Origin: Charina bottae
Lineage: Eukaryota > Chordata > Lepidosauria > Squamata > Charinaidae
Direction of reading: 5' to 3'
Assembly: GCA_023362775.1 (NCBI GenBank)
Contig: JALMGJ010000005.1
Location: forward strand, 84,206,921 to 84,270,920
Length of the DNA: 64,000 nucleotides
Shown here: in pieces, positions 55,869 through 64,000 of the stretch
How positions within the stretch are numbered: the first letter of the stretch is position 1
Layout: each line of letters opens with the position of its first letter
Notes under the pieces: model-generated
Databases searched by the model: none
Told to the model about the DNA's origin: nothing
Seen by the model: the letters and a program-made list of their open reading frames with translations, nothing else
Translations under genes and position numbers: made by a program

Positions 55869-57005
55869 CAGGGGTGTCCAACCCGCGGCCCATGGGCCGC
55901 ATACGGCCCTGAACAGTTAGCAATGCGGCCCGGCCCGGTCTGGAATGAGCCTCCTGTCCCCACCGCCATGCCAGACTACGGAAGAGGCTGGCATGATGCG
56001 AAAGGAGAATCCGAGCCGGAGCTGCCGATTGGAGGCAGCCCGGAAGAAGCCCCTCCACCAATTACCTGCTGCCTGCGCGCACCAAAGAGAGCTACCCCCG
56101 CGCCACGTGTAGCCCTGGACTTGAGCCAAGGGACGCCGACGCTGACTCCTCCACACCAAGCCCTGCTGCCACTGCAGAAACCCTTCCAGGCGGAGGCGGG
56201 ACGAGGAGCACCCTGCCAATAAGCCTCCCCTCGCTGCTCTTCCGAGCCGTCCTGCCTGACGGAGGAGGAGCGGGCGGTGCGCGAGCTCGCTGCGGAGAAG
56301 GGAAGCGGCAGCAGTGTGAGCGGGCGGGTGGTGCGAGGAGGGTATGGCGGCCGAGGCGCAGCGACGGTGCCGGCTGGGTCGGAAAGATGGCGGTGCCAGC
56401 GGCAGCGTGCACATGCGGCGAGGCTTTTCGCCTCCCTGCCGCTCAGTGCGTTTTTTCATGGAACCAAGGGCATTTTTGGGGACCCCGGAGCCTGCCCTTT
56501 TAAAGGGGCACCCCGGCAGGGCACTGGGCAGACTTTTCCTCCCCCCTTTTGCTCCCCGCAGTGTTTTTGGCCCCTACCGGGATAGCTCGGACACACCTCT
56601 GCCTCCCCGCCACACAGCTGATCTGCACAGAGATTTTCCACCCCGAGGCGCCCCCCCCACCGTCACTTTTTGCTGTGATCTGAAGCTTTTTGCTTCACGA
56701 CAGTGGCGCTCTGCCAAGAAAAGCTGTGGCAATTAACTATATTATATTTCAGTTTCTCCTTTTTGATAAATTTACAGACATTTCTGAAATTCTGTTTTCA
56801 CTTTGTCATTATGGGGTACTGAGTGTAGCTTAATGATACAAAACATGAATTTGAACGATTGTACTATCAGGCTGCAACATAACAAAATTGAACAAAGTGA
56901 AGGGGGTCGGAATACTTTCTGAATGCACTGTATTTTATGTGCAGCCCAAGACAATTCCTCCTCACTCAATGTGGCCCAGGGAAGCCAAAAGGTTGGACAC
57001 CCCTG
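55869..57005. mobile_element. hAT element, family B copy 2 (non-autonomous)
   Basis: Terminal repeats CAGGGGTGTCCAACC and GGTTGGACACCCCTG with a perfect 8-bp target duplication ATTTATAA (55861-55868 and 57006-57013). The CpG-rich left half matches 32622-33170. The frames in it (for example minus 55917-56459) show no known domain. A Tc1-type end lies inside at 56745-56932. Confidence 0.92.
56745..56932. mobile_element. Tc1/mariner-type terminal fragment nested in hAT element
   Basis: AATTCTGTTTTCACTTTGTC, ATTATGGGGTACTGAGTGTA and the end GAATACTTTCTGAATGCACT GTA are the well-known Tc1-like 3' terminus. Only one end (about 190 bp) is present and no transposase remains. Confidence 0.85.
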
Positions 57006-58354
57006 ATTTATAATGAACGTATACTAGGGTGCACACATCAGCAAAACTCCTCTGTCAGGGTCACAAGAGCTGACTATTGTGGATTATAGCTGCTGAACAT
57101 GCATCTTCCTACTTTATCTCTCTAAGTACATCAAAAAAACTACACCTCATTATCACAGCTTCAGAAGGCCTAGTACCATCTTCTGCTCTTCAGAGACATG
57201 CTAGAATAATATGTTAGGTTAGATTGCTCATGTCCCTTCCATGTATGTAGTAACTATATTTAGTTGAGGCGTACCCCTCTCGGAAGGTTTGTAAAGTATG
57301 TTTTAACTCGAACTTTGTAGGGCTTTCAGAGTTTTATCCTGTTCACAGTGAACTTTTTCAAGTTTATATTTTTGTAATTTGCCCAATCAGTTGGGAGTGG
57401 TTTATACATCTGTGGAATTAAAATAAACAAACACCGCTTCTATGATTTGCATACCCTAGCCTCTTGCAATCCAAAATGGACAAAGCAATGGAAATAATGG
57501 ATTGTGTATGAGCTAGTCAATGGAAGCTTAATAATCATTTTAAAAGGTGGGGTAGGTGGATTTGAGCCAAGAAAGGAGGAGATGAGTCCACTGGAGGCAG
57601 TCACAAGTAGAACCAATTCAAAGGATCGGATTTGCTGTTGATAGGCAGGGTGCCTGCTACACCCCCACCTCCAAAGTTGCTATCCAGGACCAAGAGCTAG
57701 GGATGCATCTTATGTCCCTTCGCCATCTGCTGTTCTTTCTAGTTTGAGCCTCACATAAAGTATGGAATGTTATTTTTACAGTCCTGCATAGCTTGGAATC
57801 AAAATACTCCAAAGAAATGTTGACATTCTGATATTCCCAGATTGCCAGCAAAAGTTACCCTCCAGGCTTTCTCACGCCATTTCAGGGAGATTCACCTACA
57901 CTTTTTGATGTGTGCATGCTTTTGTACATGTTAGATTTTATTTATTTTATCTGCTCAAATTGATGTTGTATTTGTTGTTCTTGGTTGGAAATATTCATAT
58001 TAAGGACAGCGTAGAAAAAGTTTTAAAAATCTAATAATATGCTAGTTTCCTTGGGAATGCTTACATTCATGGGGTGGTACCTTCTTTGGCAGAAACTGTC
58101 TGTGATTTGGCCACAAAATGGCATTTTAAAAACCTGTAGGCGTATTAGTTTATTGGCAACTTTTTTTCCCCAGGAGAAACATGCCTTTTATTTCTTTTCC
58201 AATCCTGTACAGCTCAGTGTAACTTCCTTCAAAAACTCTAGTGAGCTGAGGTATCAGCAGGTAAAAGGCTGATGGAATCAGCTGTGAACCTCATGAACTA
58301 CATTTTTATATCAATATAACTGGTTTACACAATGCCATTTCTAAAGTTGCTATG

Positions 58355-58788
58355 TTGTTGTTTATTCGTTCAGTCGCTTCCGACTCTTCGTGACTTCATG
58401 GACCAGCCCACGCCAGAGCTTCCTGTCGGCCGTCGCCACCTCCAGCTCCCCCACGGTCGAGTCCGTCACCTCCAGAATATCATCCATCCATCTTGCCCTT
58501 GGTCGGCCCCTCTTCCTTTTGCCTTCCACTTTCCCTAGCATCAGCATCTTCTCCAGGGTATCCTGTCTTCTCATTATGTGGCCAAAGTACTTCAGTTTTG
58601 CCTTTAGTATCATTCCCTCAAGTGAGCAGTCTGGCTTTATTTCCTGGAGTACGGACTGGTTTGATCTTCTTGCAGTCCAAGGCACTCTCAGAATTCTCCT
58701 CCAGCACCACAGTTCAAAAGCATCTATCTTCCTTCGCTCAGCCTTCCTTATGGTCCAGCTCTCGCAGCCATAGGTTACTACGGGGAAT
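58355..58788 (-). mobile_element. BovB LINE 3' end, antisense
   Basis: A frame on the minus strand (58362-58814) covers FPVVTYGCESWTIRKAERRK through VTKSRKRLNE, uninterrupted over about 140 codons. An 8-bp direct repeat, TTGCTATG, lies at 58347-58354 and 58789-58796. 5' truncated at insertion. Confidence 0.93.
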
Positions 58789-59689
58789 TTGCTATGACTC
58801 AGGTGGAAATCCATCTCGTTTCTGTAAAAATGGATTGTAGATGGATTGCAGACCTGCTGAACTTCTGATGGACTAATTCACTAGAGTTAGTGGCATTTTG
58901 GGCAAGCATTATCCTGATCGAGACAGCTCAGCTGTAATTCCTCAGGGGCATCTAATCTGGCAGTTAAGAAGCTGAATCTGATGAATAAAATGTCTGAAAA
59001 ACTAAGGCAAATTGGGATCCATTGAACCTGATCAGAAAAGCCGTCACAACCTACAAGGCAAAGCAAAAATCTCATCTACCTTATGCCAATTTTCTGGTTT
59101 CGAACCATCTTATACTGTCTTCTTAAATGGAAAGATTTTTAAAATTATTATTATAACTGAATAGCATATTACGTGGGTCTAATAATAATTACATCAAGAT
59201 ATTTCTCTGAAGAAGGCATGCGTAACCTCACAAACATTCAGCCTGTAGACATTTTGTTGGCTCAATAAATCTGTTCACCTTTTATAGTAATCATCTCCCA
59301 CATGCCATTTTTTAAAAATTCCATGCTCGAGCACTGAACCTAGAACAGGCAGCTGGATATATATTTTACTGTTTGCATAATTGACTTTCAGCGCAGAAAT
59401 ATGTTTCCTTGAGGCAAAGCATGAACTGAATTTGATGGGGCAGAGCAGGATTTGGGGAGGGGGGAGGAAAGGATTGCTGGCTGTCTTTAAATGCCAAAAC
59501 ATCATGCATTGCAATAAAAAAGTAGTGTCAGTTAGATTAGGTTGCCATGGGCTAGGAAAAAAAAAATGAGGCTACAGCTCAGAAGTTGGCAAGAAGGGGA
59601 GACGGAGAAAATACCAGTAGGGCCTTCTTGGTCAATGAGGATCAGACAGAAAAGGGATACTGATCAAGTCATACTGAACAGCAAAAATT

Positions 59690-60033
59690 AAATTAAATAA
59701 TTAAATTAAATTAATTAAATTAAATTAATAAAATAAAATAAAAAATAAAATAAAATAAAATAAAATAAAATAATAAAATATAAAATAAAATAAAATAAAA
59801 TAATAAATAAATTAAATTAAATTAAATTAAATTAAATTAAAAAATAAATAAAATAAAATAAATAATAAAATAATAAAATAAAATAAAATAAAATAAAATA
59901 AAATGATAAAATAAAATAATAAAATAAAATAAAATAATAAAATAATAAAATAATAAAATAAATAAAATAAAATAAAATAAAATAAAATAAAATAAAATAA
60001 AATAAAATAAAATAAAATAAAATAAAATAAAAT
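59690..60033. repeat. (AAAAT)n/(AAATT)n satellite-like array
   Basis: About 345 bases of AAAAT and AAATT units with AAT interruptions, almost free of G and C. Two long minus-strand frames of Phe/Tyr/Leu through it are artefacts of the repeat. Confidence 0.97.
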
Positions 60034-60589
60034 ATGGAAAACAAGACCTTGAAGCCAGCAAGCATGAGAAAATTATCTGTGTGGGGTTAACTTTGGTCAC
60101 AATGCATTGACAATGGCAAGCAGAATATTAACATCAAGTATGTTTTGTGTATTTATTTTTTAACCACAAGAGACTGTTCCTTCTTCAACATAATTTACGG
60201 CACCACTATTAAAGCTGCAGATTTATGGACTGCACAAGCAACTGCAACTTTGAAAGCCCTTCGTTTCCACTCCGACCAGAATTCCTCCACCTTTGCCAGA
60301 ATGCTGCTGAGAAGAAACATTCTCCAGGAGACAAACTATTTTGCATGCTATTATAACATCAATGTTTTATCTTTGCAAGAATAATGGGGTGACCAAACGG
60401 ATTCTTCCTAACTGTCAGAGCGAGCACTGGGGTGACGAAGGGGAGGCAACAGGGCTGCCTCCTAAAGCACCATTTTATAAATACGTAAGTTCCCCAGGTG
60501 AATTTCAGCCTTCAACTCTTAAGCCCTAATCTTATTTGCTCCTAGGAGTGCCAAAGAAGAATAAAGAAAACCTAAAAATGTTAAGGACA

Positions 60590-60775
60590 GATACGGAGGC
60601 AGCTCTTGCTCAGCCTTGTCTGGGCTTGGAAGCTAAAACTCAGCAGGTCTGGGTCTGTTCAGTACTAACAAGGAATCTCAGGGTGGCCGGCTAGACTGGG
60701 AAGTCAAAACACAACCTGGAAGAAGGCGATGGTCAACCACTTCCAGGTTCCTGCAAGAAAACTGCCCAAACAAGT
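60590..60775 (+). mobile_element. 5S-rRNA-derived SINE
   Basis: TTGTCTGGGCTTGGAAGCTA, CAGCAGGTCTGGGTCTG and TTCAGTACTAACAAGGAA follow the 5S rRNA internal promoter region (GTCTGATCTCGGAAGCTAAG, CAGGGTCGGGCCTG, TTAGTACTTGGATGG) in order. The SINE body GAAGAAGGCGATGGTCAACC and a short tail come next. It is diverged and no clear target duplication was found. Confidence 0.7.
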
Positions 60776-61070
60776 CCTCAGGAGTCAAGCCCAGTTCAAG
60801 GACAACTTAGCTTTACTTCACAAGAACAGCGGCCAGGTTGCAAAGCCCTGCAAGCCCTCGGCCGCTGTATCACAAGAAAATAAAACGTTAAAAAGTTAAC
60901 TGGGTTGGTATTGCATTCAGTTCTGGGCACTGCACTTTTATAAGGAGTCAGGCAAACAAGAACAGGTCTAGGAAAGAACGACAAAGATAATCAGAAGAGT
61001 AGAAATTAAGTTCTATGAAGAACAACAGTTGTTCTTAGAGTTGGTCCCAGTCAGTTGCAGGGTCCCCTTG

Positions 61071-61740
61071 TTTTTTTTTTTAATATACAATATTTTATTG
61101 AATTTTAAATATACATAGATAAAAGTTAGAAACGGAAAAAGAAATAGAAATACAAATCAAAGAAAGAAGAAAAAGGGTGTAGTAAAGTAAAGAAAAAAAG
61201 AAAAAGATGAAACATAGAAATTAGTCAACTTCCGATTTATCCCTGGTCTTAGTATATTAAAAAATTAATCTTACATGCTAGATCTATTTATAACATTAAA
61301 AAAACATTTCTTGTCTAATATATCAATTTATATATATATTAGTCTTCAAATCCCCATATAAGCTTTGCCCCTCCCGCATTTTGCAAGTAGTCCATTAATG
61401 GTTTCCACTCTTTTAGAAAGTAATAATTTGAATTTTCTTTTAATAAACATGTCAATTTATCATTTTCTGCCATGTCCATCAATTTTAACATCCAGTCTTG
61501 TATTGTAGGTGTAATCTGATTTTTCCAATTTTGTGCATGTACAAGTCTTGCGGCTGTAATCATGTATTGCATAATTCTTGTATATTGTTTTCCTATTTGT
61601 TCTTCTGATATTCCCAGTAGAAATAATTCTGGTTTAAATGGAACTCGAATTTGTAGAATATTTTGCATCAATGAATGTATCTGAGTCCAAAATTTCTTTG
61701 CAATCTCACATGTCCACCACATATGATAGAATGACCCCTC
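61071..61740 (-). mobile_element. L1 LINE 3' end, antisense
   Basis: The minus strand starts (5' truncated) at 61740 with a 127-codon frame (61339-61722) containing MWWTCEIAKKFWTQI and ITAARLVHAQNWK, the L1 ORF2 C-terminus. It ends in a poly-A run (T's at 61071-61080). A perfect target duplication GCAGGGTCCCCTTG plus T's lies at 61057-61070 and 61741-61754. The frame is intact over its length, so it is fairly young. Confidence 0.93.
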
Positions 61741-61824
61741 GCAGGGTCCCCTTGTTTTTGAACTGAGCTCACCCAGTACTCACGGTGAAGCTATCGATGC
61801 ATTATGAGATGGGTTTTGTTTTTC

Positions 61825-61945
61825 AGCTGGCGCTGATTAGGGCTGAGAGGGAGTGACTGACTCAAGGCCATCCAGCTGGCATCTATGCCTAAGTCTCTCC
61901 GTTCCTAGTCCAGCACCTTAACCCTACACCATGACACATGGAGAA
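61825..61945 (-). mobile_element. tRNA-derived SINE 5' fragment, antisense
   Basis: The complement reads CATGGTGTAGGGTTAAGGTG, GCTGGACTAGGAACGGAGAG and GCTGGATGGCCTTGAGTCAG, matching the head of the SINEs at 42361 and 12836. The second B-box segment and tail are absent. Confidence 0.65.
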
Positions 61946-62491
61946 GAGAAGTAATGTTTGCTTTAGGTTAAGAGCCAGCAAACCTCAATACATTCTGCCT
62001 CGACCCAATTCAATTAAAATTGGGGTGGGCAAGATGTTTCGAATTTGAGGAGTTTTGAGTGCGAAACACTCCAATGCAAGCACAAAACGGATCTGTTTTG
62101 ATTATTCTGGAAGTGATTTGAACTGTTTCAAGTTTGACACACTTCCAGAATACTTACTGTATTTCCTTGAGGTGGGTGTTTTGCCCTTGAAACAGGCTGT
62201 TTCATATTTGACCCATTTCTAATTTGAAATAGTTCACACATCCCTAATTTATAAAAGGGTCCAAATCTTGTAAGGTTTCAGGAATCTCTCGCACAATATC
62301 TCCAGCAAGATTACCTAAATCTCACATGATTCCAGCAGGTGCTTGGGCTATCATATGAGATAGCGCTTTGATCCCTTGGGTCAGAAAGGGTTGCTGACCT
62401 CTGCCTTAAACAATGGACAGCTTCATAGACTATAAAAAGCTAAGCCAGAAAATGAAAGGTGGCCAATGGGCCACTCTGCATTCATCTACAG

Positions 62492-62735
62492 CAGGGGTGG
62501 GGAACCTTTTTTCTGCCAAGGGCCATTTGGATATTTATAACTGGGGACCGGGGTGGGGGGCGGGGTTTCTGGGATTTCCGCGGACCGGGGGCGGGAGTTT
62601 GCGGGCGGGAGCCAATCACAAGCACTGGGGGGCGGGGTTTGTGGGTCGGAGCCAATTGCGTGGAAGGGGCGGGGTTTGTGGGCGGGAGCCCCGTGGGCCT
62701 TATATGGCCCGCGGGCCTGACGTTGCCCAGCCCTG
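62492..62735. mobile_element. hAT MITE, family C copy 3
   Basis: Left end CAGGGGTGGGGAACCTTTTT; right end GTTGCCCAGCCCTG. A perfect 8-bp target duplication ATCTACAG lies at 62484-62491 and 62736-62743. The GC-rich interior has repeated GGGCGGGAGCCAAT-like modules as in 13839-14047. Confidence 0.92.
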
Positions 62736-62998
62736 ATCTACAGCAACACTTTTTACAAATGATTTAGTGTCTTTATGTTAAAATCAGCTCTAAGAGCACA
62801 TGCTGAAATCTGAGCTAAGCTACAGGTTATTGAAGAAAAGAAAATTTTGTTGTTTTTTGCGGTCTTCATACAAAACCTAATCTGGGTTTTTGTACAATAT
62901 GCATTTCCCCCCTGAATGATGCTCAGGAGGGCAAAAGGTTTAAAAAGGGACTGTAATGAAGGAATCAGGTTTGAGGGAGAAGCAGGCACCGATACTGT

Positions 62999-64000
62999 TT
63001 TTGTTGTTGTTTATTCGTTCAGTCGCTTCCGACTCTTCGTGACTTCATGGACCAGCCCACGCCAGAGCTTCCTGTCGGCCTTCACCATCCCCAGCTCCCC
63101 CACAGTTGAGTCCGTCACCTCCAGAATATCATCCATCCATCTTGCCCTTGGTCGGCCCCTCTTCCTTTTGCCTTCCACTTTCCCTAGCATCAGCATCTTC
63201 TCCAGGGTATCCTGTCTTCGCATTATGTGGCCAAAGTACTTCAGTTTTGCCTTTAATATCATTCCCTCAAGTGAGCAGTCTGGCTTTATTTCCTGGAGTA
63301 TGGACTGGTTTGATCTTCTTGCAGTCCAAGGCACTCAGAATTTTCCTCCCACACCACAGTTCAAAAGCATCTATCTTCCTTCGCTCAGCCTTCCTTATGG
63401 TCCAGCTCTCACAGCCATAGGTTACTACAGGGAATACCATTGCTTTAACTATGCGGACCTTTGTTGTCAGTGTGATGTCTCTGCTCTTAACTATTTTATC
63501 AAGATTTGCCATTGCTCTCCTCCCAAGAAGTAGACGTCTTCTGATTTCCTGGCTGCAGTCAGCATCTGCAGTAATCTTTGCACCTAGAAATACAAAGTCT
63601 GTCACTGCCTCCACTTTTTCTCCCTCTATTTGCCAGTTATCAATCAAGCTGGTTGCCATAATCTTGGTTTTTTTGAGGTTTAACTGCAACCCAGCTTTTG
63701 AACTTTCTTCTTTCACCTTCGTCATAAGGCTCCTCAACTCCTCCTCGCTTTCCGCCATCAAAGTGGTATCATCTGCATATCTAAGATTGTTATTGTTTCT
63801 TCCAGCGATTTTAACTCCAGCCTTGGATTCCTCAAGCCCAGCATGTCGCATGATGTGTTCTGCGTACAGGTTGAATAGGTAGGGTGAGAGTATACACCCC
63901 TGCCGTACTCCTTTCCCAATCTTAAACCAGTCCGTTGTTCCGTGCTCTGTTCTTACCGTTGCTACTTGGTCGTTATACAGATTCCTCAGGAGGCAGACAA
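62999..64000 (-). mobile_element. BovB LINE 3' part, antisense, runs off window
   Basis: The minus strand covers the RT from LLRNLYNDQ (near 64000) through GVRQGCILS, NLRYADDTTLMAESEEELRS (catalytic YADD intact) and FPVVTYGCESWTIRKAERRK to VTKSRKRLNE. A small deletion near 63334 shifts the frame (ALDCKKIKPVH). The 5' part lies beyond the window. Confidence 0.93.

Larger units (their letters stand above)
50538..64000 (-). other. CAMK2G: CAMK2G intron upstream of the 60-bp exon (partial)
   Basis: Runs off the right edge; the ATP-binding-loop exon is not seen. It contains Penelope-like, hAT, BovB, SINE and L1 elements listed separately. Nothing recognisable in 50540-51110, 51575-52285, 53490-53830, 55260-55860, 57015-58345, 58800-59680, 60035-60580 and 61945-62480. 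Confidence 0.75.

Noticed and set aside
59690..60033. CRISPR array or other spaced repeat system
   Set aside because: No regular repeat-spacer structure anywhere; the repeats are microsatellites or eukaryotic transposons.
59832..60100. Minus-strand frames rich in Phe, Tyr, Ile and Leu that look like membrane segments
   Set aside because: Direct translation of the AAAAT/AAATT array.
50538..64000. Search for the CAMK2G ATP-binding-loop exon (GAFSVVRRC)
   Set aside because: Not found on the minus strand; the intron continues past the right edge.

Overview
The window is vertebrate, almost certainly squamate-reptile, genomic DNA: introns packed with squamate-type interspersed repeats around five small exons of one host gene. 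All five exons lie on the minus strand, have canonical AG/GT borders and correct phase, and encode the kinase-domain core of calcium/calmodulin-dependent protein kinase II gamma (CAMK2G): 60 bp at 50478-50537, 55 bp at 14833-14887, 66 bp at 13530-13595, 73 bp at 9311-9383 and 103 bp at 3478-3580. The motifs [15 protein letters not shown] and EVQGEQQAW pick the gamma paralogue over alpha, beta and delta. The gene enters from the right (ATP-binding exon beyond 64000) and leaves to the left (exon with the rest of the activation segment before base 1). There is no other convincing protein-coding host gene and no bacterial, phage or CRISPR content. Layout, left to right: 1-3477 intron with an LTR-like remnant, a hAT MITE and a degenerate antisense CR1/L3; 3478-14887 four exons separated by introns holding CR1 3' ends, palindromic Penelope-like insertions, a tRNA SINE and a hAT MITE; 14888-50477 a 35.6-kb intron holding an almost full-length CR1/L3 LINE inserted into an older L1, a 3.2-kb BovB LINE beside an older RTE copy, several hAT elements, a cluster of Sauria-type SINEs and an odd RTE-like reverse transcriptase fragment; 50478-50537 exon; 50538-64000 intron with two Penelope-like insertions, further hAT elements (one with a nested Tc1 end), BovB fragments, an L1 3' end, a 5S-rRNA-derived SINE and a 345-bp AT-rich pentanucleotide array. 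The retroelement coding regions are all damaged or truncated, so the only working product inferred is the CaMKII gamma kinase. The most interesting signals are Penelope-like (PLE) insertions: three sequence families, two of them as inverted head-to-head pairs with 12-16 bp target duplications, share a geometry of CUGANGA, one extra base, a 5-6 bp hairpin, then GAAA. This resembles the hammerhead ribozyme core known from PLE terminal repeats. In one copy (52288-53340) the motif lies just downstream of a recognisable GIY-YIG endonuclease reading frame. Calls rest on reading the sequence and on memory of the families; no alignment or search was run.
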